A stretch of 64,000 nt of DNA from Prosopocoilus inquinatus. Taxonomy: Eukaryota; Arthropoda; Insecta; Coleoptera; Lucanidae. The stretch's first letter is position 1; every line of letters starts with the position of its first letter. The notes beneath the pieces were generated by a model, which had not been told where the DNA came from, ran no database searches, and saw only the letters and a program-made list of their open reading frames with translations. Below are positions 1 to 11,925 of the stretch, in pieces. The DNA lies in NCBI GenBank assembly GCA_036172665.1, contig JAYKNF010000030.1, positions 62,001 to 126,000 of the forward strand, read 5' to 3'. The translations under genes were made by a program, and so were the position numbers.

Positions 1-45
1 ACTTAGATTTGAGATACGAAGTTCTCGGACGCAGCAGAAGCTGGA

Positions 46-62
46 AATAGTTTTGAACGAAA
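46..62 (-). other. CENP-B-box-like 17-mer (half match)
   Basis: On the minus strand this reads TTTCGTTCAAAACTATT. Against the mammalian CENP-B box (YTTCGTTGGAARCGGGA) it matches 11 of 17 positions: the whole left block YTTCGTT, then AARC. It lacks the CGGG block, so only 6 of the 9 core bases agree. Monomers with TTTCGAACGAAAC match 12 of 17 but have the same defective right half. The site recurs in nearly every monomer. It may be coincidental, and many animals lack a CENP-B that reads this box. Confidence 0.3.
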
Positions 63-74
63 TAACACGTGTTA
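63..74. other. Perfect 12-bp palindrome with E-box CACGTG
   Basis: TAACACGTGTTA is its own reverse complement and is centred on CACGTG, a canonical E-box and PmlI site. It is restricted mostly to alpha monomers. Beta and gamma monomers have CACGTATT and lose the symmetry. In the 11-monomer HOR it is present in monomers 1 (core CACGTG only), 5 and 6. Whether a bHLH-type protein binds it is unknown. Confidence 0.6.
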
Positions 75-159
75 GCGTTGTTCCTGTGATGTATCTAATC
101 GACCCTTACTTATCCATCTTGTTATTTGACGTTACAATGGACTCCAGTAACTCCGATGT

Positions 160-308
160 GAGATACGAAGTTTTCGGACGCAGCAGAAGCTGGAAATAGT
201 TTTGAACGAAACAACACGTATTAGCGTTGTTCCTGTGATGTATCTAATCGATCCTTACTTATCTATCTTGTTATTTGACGTTACGATGGACTCCAGTAAC
301 TCTGATGT
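160..308 (+). repeat. Example monomer, beta haplotype
   Basis: A full 149-bp monomer of the commonest type. It has GAAACAACACGTATTAGCG instead of the CACGTG palindrome, then GTGATG, TCGATCC (containing the ClaI site ATCGAT), TATCTTGTT and TTACGATGG. It differs from alpha monomers at several linked positions rather than at one scattered base, so the haplotypes behave as lineages. Its GAAACAAC and GTTGTTCC segments can pair around a 10-base loop. Confidence 0.88.
208..233 (+). other. Imperfect hairpin in beta monomers
   Basis: GAAACAAC at 208-215 can pair with GTTGTTCC at 226-233 in seven of eight positions, leaving a 10-base loop. It recurs in monomers with the CAAC variant and is weakened in monomers with ATAAC. 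It could form in single-stranded DNA or a satellite transcript. No function is shown. Confidence 0.35.
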
Positions 309-347
309 GAGATACGAAGTTTTCGGACGCAGCAGAAGCTGGAAATA

Positions 348-361
348 GTTTCGAACGAAAC
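348..361. other. 6-bp-arm dyad GTTTCG-AA-CGAAAC
   Basis: A subset of monomers has TTTCGAACG instead of TTTTGAACG. In these the arms GTTTCG and CGAAAC become perfectly complementary around AA, with an internal TTCGAA. The subset includes HOR monomer 8 and the monomers with GTTAATATG. Confidence 0.5.
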
Positions 362-457
362 AACAAGTATTAGCGTTGTTAATATGATGTATCTAATCGA
401 TCCTTACTTATCTATCTTGTTATTTGACGTTACGATGTACTCCAGTAACTTTGATTT

Positions 458-608
458 GAGATACGAAATTCTCGGACGCAGCAGAAGCTGGAAATAGTTT
501 CGAACGAAACAACACGTATTAGCGTTGTTCCTGTGTTGTATCTAATCGATCCTTACTTATCTATCATATTATTATTGACGTTACAATGGACTCCAGTAAC
601 TTTGATTT
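458..608 (+). repeat. Example monomer, gamma haplotype, with 2-bp insertion
   Basis: This monomer carries the linked gamma variants GTGTTG (for GTGATG) and ATCATATT (for ATCTTGTT). It is 151 bp rather than 149 because ATTATTATTGACG replaces ATTATTTGACG near 571. I saw that 2-bp insertion nowhere else in the window, including the otherwise matching copies near 5.4 and 7.4 kb. It is therefore private and recent. Confidence 0.85.
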
Positions 609-3439
609 GAAGTACGAAGTTCTCGGACGCAGCAGAAGCTGGAAATAGTTTTGAACGAAATAAAACGTATTAGCGTTGTTCCTGTGATGTATCTAATCGA
701 TCCTTACTTATCTATCATATTATTTGACGTTACGATGGACTCCAGTAACTTTGATTTGAGATACGAAGTTCTCGGACGCAGCAGAAGCTGGAAATAGTTT
801 TGAACGAAATAACACGTGTTAGCGTTGTTCCTGTGATGTATCTAATCGACCCTTACTTACCTATATTGTTATTTGACGTTACAATGGACTCCAGTAACTC
901 CGATGTGAGATACGAATTTCTCGGACGCAGCAGAAGCTGGAAATAGTTTTGAACGAAACAACAAGTATTAGCGTTGTTAATATGATGTATCTAATCGATC
1001 CTTACTTATCTATCTTGTTATTTGACGTTACGATGTACTCCAGTAACTTTGATTTGAGATACGAAATTCTCGGACGCAGCAGAAGCTGGAAATAGTTTCG
1101 AACGAAACAACACGTATTAGCGTTGTTCCTGTGATGTATCTAATCGATCCTTACTTATCTATCTTCTTATTTGACGTTACGATGGACTCCAGTAACTTTG
1201 GTTTGAGATACGAAGTTCTCGGACGCAGCAGAAGCTGGAAATAGTTTTGAACGAAATGACACGTGTTAGCGTTGTTCCTGTGATGTATCTAATCGACCCT
1301 TACTTATCTATCTTGTTATCTGACGTTACAATGGACTCCAGTAACTCCGATGTGAGATACGAAGTTTTCGGACGCAGCAGAAGTTGGAAATAGTTTTGAA
1401 CGAAATAACACGTGTTAGCGTTGTTCCTGTGATGTATCTAATCGACCCTTACTTATCTATCTTGTTATTTGACGTTACAATGGACTCCAGTAACTTTGAT
1501 TTGAAGTACGAAGTTCTCGGACGCAGCAGAAGCTGGAAATAGTTTTGAACGAAATAAAACGTATTAGCGTTGTTCCTGTGATGTATCTAATCGATCCTTA
1601 CTTATCTATCATATTATTTGACGTTACGATGGACTCCAGTAACTCCGATGTGAGATACGAAGTTCTCGGACGCAGCAGAAGCTGGAAATAGTTTTGAACG
1701 AAACAACACGTATTAGCGTTGTTCCTGTGTTGTATCTAATCGATCCTTACTTATCTATCATATTATTTGACGTTACGATGGACTCCAGTAACTTTGAATT
1801 GAAGTACGAAGTTCTCGGACGCAGCAGAAGCTGGAAATAGTTTTGAACGAAATAACACGTATTAGCGTTGTTCCTGTGATGTATCTAATCGATCCTTACT
1901 TATCTATCTTGTTATTTCACGTAACGATGGACTCCAGTAACTTTGATTTGAGATAAGATGTTCTCGGACGCAGCAGAAGCTGGAAATAGTTTTGAACGAA
2001 ATAGCACGTGTTAGCGTTGTTCCTGTGATGTATCTAATCGACCCTTACTTATCTATCTTGTTATTTGACATTACGATGGACTCCAGTAACTTTGATTTGA
2101 AGTACGAAATTCTCGGACGCAGCAGAAGCTGGGAATAGTTTTGAACGAAATAACACGTATTAGCGTTGTTCCTGTGATGTATCTAATCGACCCTTACTTA
2201 TCTATCTTGTTATTTGACGTTACAATGGACTCCAGTAACTCCGATGTGAGATACGAATTTCTCGGACGCAGCAGAAGCTGGAAATAGTTTAGAACGAAAT
2301 AACACGTATTAACGTTGTTCCTGTGTTGTATCTAATCTATCCTTACTTATCTATCATATTATTTGACGTTACGATGGACTCCAGTAACTTTGATTTGAAG
2401 TACGAAGTTCTCGGACGCAGCAGAAGCTGGAAATAGTTTTGAACGAAACAACACGTATTAGCGTTGTTCCTGTGATGTATCTAATCGATCCTTACTTATC
2501 TATCTTGTTATTTGACGTTACGATGGACTCCTGTAACTTTGGTTTGAGATACGAAGTTCTCGGACGCAGCAGAAGCTGGAAATAGTTTTGAACGAAATAA
2601 CACGTGTTAGCGTTGTTCCTGTGATGTATCTAATCGATCCTTACTTATCTATCTTGTTATTTGACGTTACGATGGACTCCAGTAACTTAGATTTGAGATA
2701 CGAAGTTCTCGGACGCAGCAGAAGCTGGAAATAGTTTTGAACGAAATAACACGTGTTAGCGTTGTTCCTGTGATGTATCTAATCGACCCTTACTTATCTA
2801 TCTTGTTATTTGACGTTACAATGGACTCCAGTAACTCCGATGTGAGATACGAAGTTTTCGGACGCAGCAGAAGCTGGAAATAGTTTTGAACGAAACAACA
2901 CGTATTAGCGTTGTTCCTGTGATGTATCTAATCGATCCTTACTTATCTATCTTGTTATTTGACGTTACGATGGACTCCAGTAACTTTGATTTGAAGTACG
3001 AAGTTCTCGGACGCAGCAGAAGCTGGAAATAGTTTTGAACGAAATAAAACGTATTAGCGTTGTTCCTGTGATGTATCCAATCGATCCTTACTTATCTATC
3101 TTGTTATTTGACGTTACGATGGACTCCAGTAACTCTGATGTGAGATACGATGTTTTCGGACGCAGCAGAAGCTGGAAATAGTTTTGAACGAAACAACACG
3201 TATTAGCGTTGTTCCTGTGTTGTATCTATTCGATCCTTACTTATCTATCTTGTTATTTGACATTACGATGGACTCCAGTAACTTTGATGTGAGATACGAA
3301 GTTCTCGGACGCAGCAGAAACTGGAAATAGTTTTGAACGAAATAACACGTGTTAGCGTTGTTCCTGTGATGTATCTAATCGACCCTTACTTATCTATCTT
3401 GTTATTTGACGTTACAATGGACTCCAGTAACTCCGATGT

Positions 3440-3587
3440 GAGATACGAATTTCTCGGACGCAGCAGAAGCTGGAAATAGTTTTGAACGAAACAACACGTA
3501 TTAGCGTTGTTCCTGTGATGTATCTAATCGATCCTTACTTACTATCTTGTTATTTGACGTTACGATGGGCTCCAGTAACTTAGATTT
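3440..3587 (+). repeat. 148-bp monomer with 1-bp deletion (left copy)
   Basis: CTTACTATCTT replaces CTTATCTATCTT-type sequence near 3540, losing one base. The next monomer has AACATGTGTTAGCG. The same pair of changes is found at 54361-54508 and 62005-62152 and nowhere between, about 51 kb away. Confidence 0.85.
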
Positions 3588-4592
3588 GAGATACGAAGTT
3601 CTCGGACGCAGCAGAAGCTGGAAATAGTTTTGAACGAAATAACATGTGTTAGCGTTGTTCCTGTGATGTATCTAATCGACCCTTACTTATCTATCTTGTT
3701 ATTTGACGTTACAATGGACTCCAGTAACTCCGATGTGAGATACGATGTTTTCGGACGCAGCAGAAGCTGGAAATAGTTTCGAACGAAACAACACGTGTTA
3801 GCGTTGTTCCTGTGATGTATCTAATCGACCCTTACTTATCTATCTTGTTATTTGACGTTACAATGGACTCCAGTAACTTTGATTTGAAGTACGAAGTTCT
3901 CGGACGCAGCAGAAGCTGGAAATAGTTTTGAACGAAATAAAACGTATTAGCGTTGTTCCTGTGATGTATCTAATCGATCCTTACTTATCTATCATATTAT
4001 TTGACGTTACGATGGACTCCAGTAACTCCGATGTGAGATACGAAGTTCTCGGACGCAGCAGAAGCTGGAAATAGTTTTGAACGAAACAACACGTATTAGC
4101 GTTGTTCCTGTGTTGTATCTAATCGATCCTTACTTATCTATCATATTATTTGACGTTACGATGGACTCCAGTAACTTTGAATTGAAGTACGAAGTTCTCG
4201 GACGCAGCAGAAGCTGGAAATAGTTTTGAACGAAATAACACGTATTAGCGTTGTTCCTGTGATGTATCTAATCGATCCTTACTTATCTATCTTGTTATTT
4301 GACGTAACGATGGACTCCAGTAACTTTGATTTGAGATAAGATGTTCTCGGACGCAGCAGAAGCTGGAAATAGTTTTGAACGAAATAGCACGTGTTAGCGT
4401 TGTTCCTGTGATGTATCTAATCGACCCTTACTTATCTATCTTGTTATTTGACATTACGATGGACTCCAGTAACTTTGATTTGAAGTACGAAATTCTCGGA
4501 CGCAGCAGAAGCTGGGAATAGTTTTGAACGAAATAACACGTATTAGCGTTGTTCCTGTGATGTATCTAATCGACCCTTACTTATCTATCATG

Positions 4593-6428
4593 TTATTTGA
4601 CGTTACGATGGACTCCAGTAACATTGATTTGAAGTACGAAGTTCTCGGACGCAGCAGAAGCTGGAAATAGTTTTGAACGAAACAACACGTATTAGCGTTG
4701 TTCCTGTGATGTATCTAATCGATCCTTACTTATCTATCTTGTTATTTGACGTTACGATGGACTCCTGTAACTTTGGTTTGAGATACGAAGTTCTCGGACG
4801 CAGCAGAAGCTGGAAATAGTTTTGAACGAAATAACAGGTGTTAGCGTTGTTCCTGTGATGTATCTAATCGATCCTTACTTATCTATCTTGTTATTTGACG
4901 TTACGATGGACTCCAGTAACTTAGATTTGAGATACGAAGTTCTCGGACGCAGCAGAAGCTGGAAATAGTTTTGAACGAAATAACACGTGTTAGCGTTGTT
5001 CCTGTGATGTATCTAATCGACCCTTACTTATCCATCTTGTTATTTGACGTTACAATGGACTCCAGTAACTCCGATGTGAGATACGAAGTTTTCGGACGCA
5101 GCAGAAGCTGGAAATAGTTTTGAACGAAACAACACGTATTAGCGTTGTTCCTGTGATGTATCTAATCGATCCTTACTTATCTATCTTGTTATTTGACGTT
5201 ACGATGGACTCCAGTAACTCTGATGTGAGATACGAAGTTTTCGGACGCAGCAGAAGCTGGAAATAGTTTCGAACGAAACAACAAGTATTAGCGTTGTTAA
5301 TATGATGTATCTAATCGATCCTTACTTATCTATCTTGTTATTTGACGTTACGATGTACTCCAGTAACTTTGATTTGAGATACGAAATTCTCGGACGCAGC
5401 AGAAGCTGGAAATAGTTTCGAACGAAACAACACGTATTAGCGTTGTTCCTGTGTTGTATCTAATCGATCCTTACTTATCTATCATATTATTTGACGTTAC
5501 AATGGACTCCAGTAACATTGATTTGAAGTACGAAGTTCTCGGACGCAGCAGAAGCTGGAAATAGTTTTGAACGAAATAAAACGTATTAGCGTTGTTCCTG
5601 TGATGTATCTAATCGATCCTTACTTATCTATCATATTATTTGACGTTACGATGGACTCCAGTAACTTTGATTTGAGATACGAAGTTCTCGGACGCAGCAG
5701 AAGCTGGAAATAGTTTTGAACGAAATAACACGTGTTAGCGTTGTTCCTGTGATGTATCTAATCGACCCTTACTTATCTATCTTGTTATTTGACGTTACAA
5801 TGGACTCCAGTAACTCCGATGTGAGATACGAATTTCTCGGACGCAGCAGAAGCTGGAAATAGTTTTGAACGAAACAACACGTATTAGCGTTGTTCCTGTG
5901 ATGTATCTAATCGATCCTTACTTATCTATCTTCTTATTTGACGTTACGATGGACTCCAGTAACTTTGGTTTGAGATACGAAGTTCTCGGACGCAGCAGAA
6001 GCTGGAAATAGTTTTGAACGAAATGACACGTGTTAGCGTTGTTCCTGTGATGTATCTAATCGACCCTTACTTATCTATCTTGTTATCTGACGTTACAATG
6101 GACTCCAGTAACTCCGATGTGAGATACGAAGTTTTCGGACGCAGCAGAAGTTGGAAATAGTTTTGAACGAAATAACACGTGTTAGCGTTGTTCCTGTGAT
6201 GTATCTAATCGACCCTTACTTATCTATCTTGTTATTTGACTTTACAATGGACTCCAGTAACTTTGATTTGAAGTACGAAGTTCTCGGACGCAGCAGAAGC
6301 TGGAAATAGTTTTGAACGAAATAAAACGTATTAGCGTTGTTCCTGTGATGTATCTAATCGATCCTTACTTATCTATCATATTATTTGACGTTACGATGGA
6401 CTCCAGTAACTCCGATGTGAGATACGAA
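4593..6428 (+). repeat. 13-monomer (1937-bp) duplication, copy 1
   Basis: Matches 6530-8365 at an offset of 1937 bp, exactly 13 monomers, so the two are nearly back to back. Shared private marks include TATCCATC, ATGACACG, TTATCTGACG and AGAAGTTGG. Differences I noticed are AACATTG versus AACTTTG near 5517 and GACTTTAC versus GACGTTAC near 6240. Confidence 0.85.
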
Positions 6429-6529
6429 TTTCTCGGACGCAGCAGAAGCTGGAAATAGTTTAGAACGAAATAACACGTATTAACGTTGTTCCTGTGTTGT
6501 ATCTAATCTATCCTTACTTATCTATCATA

Positions 6530-8365
6530 TTATTTGACGTTACGATGGACTCCAGTAACATTGATTTGAAGTACGAAGTTCTCGGACGCAGCAGAAGCTG
6601 GAAATAGTTTTGAACGAAACAACACGTATTAGCGTTGTTCCTGTGATGTATCTAATCGATCCTTACTTATCTATCTTGTTATTTGACGTTACGATGGACT
6701 CCTGTAACTTTGGTTTGAGATACGAAGTTCTCGGACGCAGCAGAAGCTGGAAATAGTTTTGAACGAAATAACAGGTGTTAGCGTTGTTCCTGTGATGTAT
6801 CTAATCGATCCTTACTTATCTATCTTGTTATTTGACGTTACGATGGACTCCAGTAACTTAGATTTGAGATACGAAGTTCTCGGACGCAGCAGAAGCTGGA
6901 AATAGTTTTGAACGAAATAACACGTGTTAGCGTTGTTCCTGTGATGTATCTAATCGACCCTTACTTATCCATCTTGTTATTTGACGTTACAATGGACTCC
7001 AGTAACTCCGATGTGAGATACGAAGTTTTCGGACGCAGCAGAAGCTGGAAATAGTTTTGAACGAAACAACACGTATTAGCGTTGTTCCTGTGATGTATCT
7101 AATCGATCCTTACTTATCTATCTTGTTATTTGACGTTACGATGGACTCCAGTAACTCTGATGTGAGATACGAAGTTTTCGGACGCAGCAGAAGCTGGAAA
7201 TAGTTTCGAACGAAACAACAAGTATTAGCGTTGTTAATATGATGTATCTAATCGATCCTTACTTATCTATCTTGTTATTTGACGTTACGATGTACTCCAG
7301 TAACTTTGATTTGAGATACGAAATTCTCGGACGCAGCAGAAGCTGGAAATAGTTTCGAACGAAACAACACGTATTAGCGTTGTTCCTGTGTTGTATCTAA
7401 TCGATCCTTACTTATCTATCATATTATTTGACGTTACAATGGACTCCAGTAACTTTGATTTGAAGTACGAAGTTCTCGGACGCAGCAGAAGCTGGAAATA
7501 GTTTTGAACGAAATAAAACGTATTAGCGTTGTTCCTGTGATGTATCTAATCGATCCTTACTTATCTATCATATTATTTGACGTTACGATGGACTCCAGTA
7601 ACTTTGATTTGAGATACGAAGTTCTCGGACGCAGCAGAAGCTGGAAATAGTTTTGAACGAAATAACACGTGTTAGCGTTGTTCCTGTGATGTATCTAATC
7701 GACCCTTACTTATCTATCTTGTTATTTGACGTTACAATGGACTCCAGTAACTCCGATGTGAGATACGAATTTCTCGGACGCAGCAGAAGCTGGAAATAGT
7801 TTTGAACGAAACAACACGTATTAGCGTTGTTCCTGTGATGTATCTAATCGATCCTTACTTATCTATCTTCTTATTTGACGTTACGATGGACTCCAGTAAC
7901 TTTGGTTTGAGATACGAAGTTCTCGGACGCAGCAGAAGCTGGAAATAGTTTTGAACGAAATGACACGTGTTAGCGTTGTTCCTGTGATGTATCTAATCGA
8001 CCCTTACTTATCTATCTTGTTATCTGACGTTACAATGGACTCCAGTAACTCCGATGTGAGATACGAAGTTTTCGGACGCAGCAGAAGTTGGAAATAGTTT
8101 TGAACGAAATAACACGTGTTAGCGTTGTTCCTGTGATGTATCTAATCGACCCTTACTTATCTATCTTGTTATTTGACGTTACAATGGACTCCAGTAACTT
8201 TGATTTGAAGTACGAAGTTCTCGGACGCAGCAGAAGCTGGAAATAGTTTTGAACGAAATAAAACGTATTAGCGTTGTTCCTGTGATGTATCTAATCGATC
8301 CTTACTTATCTATCATATTATTTGACGTTACGATGGACTCCAGTAACTCCGATGTGAGATACGAA
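6530..8365 (+). repeat. 13-monomer (1937-bp) duplication, copy 2
   Basis: Second copy of 4593-6428. Downstream it leads into the monomer series that begins the 11-mer HOR, so the HOR core grew directly next to this duplication. Confidence 0.85.
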
Positions 8366-8653
8366 GTTCTCGGACGCAGCAGAAGCTGGAAATAGTTTTG
8401 AACGAAACAACACGTATTAGCGTTGTTCCTGTGTTGTATCTAATCGATCCTTACTTATCTATCATATTATTTGACGTTACGATGGACTCCAGTAACTTTG
8501 AATTGAAGTACGAAGTTCTCGGACGCAGCAGAAGCTGGAAATAGTTTTGAACGAAATAACACGTATTAGCGTTGTTCCTGTGATGTATCTAATCGATCCT
8601 TACTTATCTATCTTGTTATTTCACGTAACGATGGACTCCAGTAACTTTGATTT

Positions 8654-10289
8654 GAGATAAGATGTTCTCGGACGCAGCAGAAGCTGGAAATAGTTTTGAA
8701 CGAAATAGCACGTGTTAGCGTTGTTCCTGTGATGTATCTAATCGACCCTTACTTATCTATCTTGTTATTTGACATTACGATGGACTCCAGTAACTTTGAT
8801 TTGAAGTACGAAATTCTCGGACGCAGCAGAAGCTGGGAATAGTTTTGAACGAAATAACACGTATTAGCGTTGTTCCTGTGATGTATCTAATCGACCCTTA
8901 CTTATCTATCTTGTTATTTGACGTTACAATGGACTCCAGTAACTCCGATGTGAGATACGAATTTCTCGGACGCAGCAGAAGCTGGAAATAGTTTAGAACG
9001 AAATAACACGTATTAACGTTGTTCCTGTGTTGTATCTAATCTATCCTTACTTATCTATCATATTATTTGACGTTACGATGGACTCCAGTAACTTTGATTT
9101 GAAGTACGAAGTTCTCGGACGCAGCAGAAGCTGGAAATAGTTTTGAACGAAACAACACGTATTAGCGTTGTTCCTGTGATGTATCTAATCGATCCTTACT
9201 TATCTATCTTGTTATTTGACGTTACGATGGACTCCTGTAACTTTGGTTTGAGATACGAAGTTCTCGGACGCAGCAGAAGCTGGAAATAGTTTTGAACGAA
9301 ATAACACGTGTTAGCGTTGTTCCTGTGATGTATCTAATCGATCCTTACTTATCTATCTTGTTATTTGACGTTACGATGGACTCCAGTAACTTAGATTTGA
9401 GATACGAAGTTCTCGGACGCAGCAGAAGCTGGAAATAGTTTTGAACGAAATAACACGTGTTAGCGTTGTTCCTGTGATGTATCTAATCGACCCTTACTTA
9501 TCTATCTTGTTATTTGACGTTACAATGGACTCCAGTAACTCCGATGTGAGATACGAAGTTTTCGGACGCAGCAGAAGCTGGAAATAGTTTTGAACGAAAC
9601 AACACGTATTAGCGTTGTTCCTGTGATGTATCTAATCGATCCTTACTTATCTATCTTGTTATTTGACGTTACGATGGACTCCAGTAACTCTGATGTGAGA
9701 TACGAAGTTTTCGGACGCAGCAGAAGCTGGAAATAGTTTCGAACGAAACACGTATTAGCGTTGTTCCTGTGTTGTATCTAATCGATCCTTACTTATCTAT
9801 CATATTATTTGACGTTACAATGGACTCCAGTAACTTTGATTTGAAGTACGAAGTTCTCGGACGCAGCAGAAGCTGGAAATAGTTTTGAACGAAATAAAAC
9901 GTATTAGCGTTGTTCCTGTGATGTATCTAATCGATCCTTACTTATCTATCATATTATTTGACGTTACGATGGACTCGAGTAACTCCGATGTGAGATACGA
10001 AGTTCTCGGACGCAGCAGAAGCTGGAAATAGTTTTGAACGAAACAACACGTATTAGCGTTGTTCCTGTGTTGTATCTAATCGATCCTTACTTATCTATCA
10101 TATTATTTGACGTTACGATGGACTCCAGTAACTTTGAATTGAAGTACGAAGTTCTCGGACGCAGCAGAAGCTGGAAATAGTTTTGAACGAAATAACACGT
10201 ATTAGCGTTGTTCCTGTGATGTATCTAATCGATCCTTACTTATCTATCTTGTTATTTGACGTAACGATGGACTCCAGTAACTTTGATTT
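8654..10289 (+). repeat. HOR unit 1 (11-mer)
   Basis: Complete 1636-bp unit with the 3-bp deletion at about 9739 and the CTCGAG site at 9974. It lacks CCAATAAC in monomer 4 (CCAGTAAC instead) and CCCGTG in monomer 6 (CCTGTG instead). It therefore looks like the ancestral state among the units. Confidence 0.9.
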
Positions 10290-11925
10290 GAGATAAGATG
10301 TTCTCGGACGCAGCAGAAGCTGGAAATAGTTTTGAACGAAATAGCACGTGTTAGCGTTGTTCCTGTGATGTATCTAATCGACCCTTACTTATCTATCTTG
10401 TTATTTGACATTACGATGGACTCCAGTAACTTTGATTTGAAGTACGAAATTCTCGGACGCAGCAGAAGCTGGGAATAGTTTTGAACGAAATAACACGTAT
10501 TAGCGTTGTTCCTGTGATGTATCTAATCGACCCTTACTTATCTATCTTGTTATTTGACGTTACAATGGACTCCAGTAACTCCGATGTGAGATACGAATTT
10601 CTCGGACGCAGCAGAAGCTGGAAATAGTTTAGAACGAAATAACACGTATTAACGTTGTTCCTGTGTTGTATCTAATCTATCCTTACTTATCTATAATATT
10701 ATTTGACGTTACGATGGACTCCAATAACTTTGATTTGAAGTACGAAGTTCTCGGACGCAGCAGAAGCTGGAAATAGTTTTGAACGAAACAACACGTATTA
10801 GCGTTGTTCCTGTGATGTATCTAATCGATCCTTACTTATCTATCTTGTTATTTGACGTTACGATGGACTCCTGTAACTTTGGTTTGAGATACGAAGTTCT
10901 CGGACGCAGCAGAAGCTGGAAATAGTTTTGAACGAAATAACACGTGTTAGCGTTGTTCCTGTGATGTATCTAATCGATCCTTACTTATCTATCTTGTTAT
11001 TTGACGTTACGATGGACTCCAGTAACTTAGATTTGAGATACGAAGTTCTCGGACGCAGCAGAAGCTGGAAATAGTTTTGAACGAAATAACACGTGTTAGC
11101 GTTGTTCCCGTGATGTATCTAATCGACCCTTACTTATCTATCTTGTTATTTGACGTTACAATGGACTCCAGTAACTCCGATGTGAGATACGAAGTTTTCG
11201 GACGCAGCAGAAGCTGGAAATAGTTTTGAACGAAACAACACGTATTAGCGTTGTTCCTGTGATGTATCTAATCGATCCTTACTTATCTATCTTGTTATTT
11301 GACGTTACGATGGACTCCAGTAACTCTGATGTGAGATACGAAGTTTTCGGACGCAGCAGAAGCTGGAAATAGTTTCGAACGAAACACGTATTAGCGTTGT
11401 TCCTGTGTTGTATCTAATCGATCCTTACTTATCTATCATATTATTTGACGTTACAATGGACTCCAGTAACTTTGATTTGAAGTACGAAGTTCTCGGACGC
11501 AGCAGAAGCTGGAAATAGTTTTGAACGAAATAAAACGTATTAGCGTTGTTCCTGTGATGTATCTAATCGATCCTTACTTATCTATCATATTATTTGACGT
11601 TACGATGGACTCGAGTAACTCCGATGTGAGATACGAAGTTCTCGGACGCAGCAGAAGCTGGAAATAGTTTTGAACGAAACAACACGTATTAGCGTTGTTC
11701 CTGTGTTGTATCTAATCGATCCTTACTTATCTATCATATTATTTGACGTTACGATGGACTCCAGTAACTTTGAATTGAAGTACGAAGTTCTCGGACGCAG
11801 CAGAAGCTGGAAATAGTTTTGAACGAAATAACACGTATTAGCGTTGTTCCTGTGATGTATCTAATCGATCCTTACTTATCTATCTTGTTATTTGACGTAA
11901 CGATGGACTCCAGTAACTTTGATTT
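10290..11925 (+). repeat. HOR unit 2 (11-mer)
   Basis: Complete unit. Monomers start at 10290, 10439, 10588, 10737, 10886, 11035, 11184, 11333 (146 bp), 11479, 11628 and 11777. It is the leftmost unit with both derived marks, CCAATAAC (about 10722) and CCCGTG (about 11107). CTATAATATT at about 10692 is private to it. Confidence 0.9.

Larger units (their letters stand above)
11..159 (+). repeat. Example monomer, alpha haplotype
   Basis: This is the first complete monomer, phased on GAGATACGAAG. Landmarks in order are CTCGGACGCAGCAGAAGCTGG (with the AluI site AGCT), GTTTTGAACGAAA, AACACGTGTTAGCG, TTCCTGTGATGTATCTAA, TCGACCC, CTTACTTATC and GACGTTACAATGG, then CTCCAGTAAC. The alpha haplotype is defined by CACGTG, TCGACCC and TTACAATGG occurring together, and is usually followed by a monomer starting CTCCGATGTGAG. 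This copy has TATCCATC where most have TATCTATC. The same private base recurs at about 5031 and 6968, marking long-range copies. Confidence 0.9.
1..8653 (+). repeat. Left flank: mixed monomers with overlapping duplications
   Basis: About 58 monomers without one fixed HOR. Several segment copies overlap. 1-900 resembles 4919 onward (offset 4918) and 6856 onward. 1500-2180 resembles 3883-4563 (offset 2383). About 3800-4589 resembles 8120-8910 (offset 4321, exactly 29 monomers). Monomer 11 of the later HOR, with GAATTGAAG and GTAACGATGG, already appears at about 1800, 4185 and 8505. This suggests the HOR was assembled from monomer types present here. No gene or spacer is visible. Confidence 0.85.

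Noticed and set aside
345..362. tRNA or Pol III B-box resemblance around TTCGAAC
   Set aside because: The match to the B-box is partial, there is no A-box at a suitable distance, and no cloverleaf can be formed.
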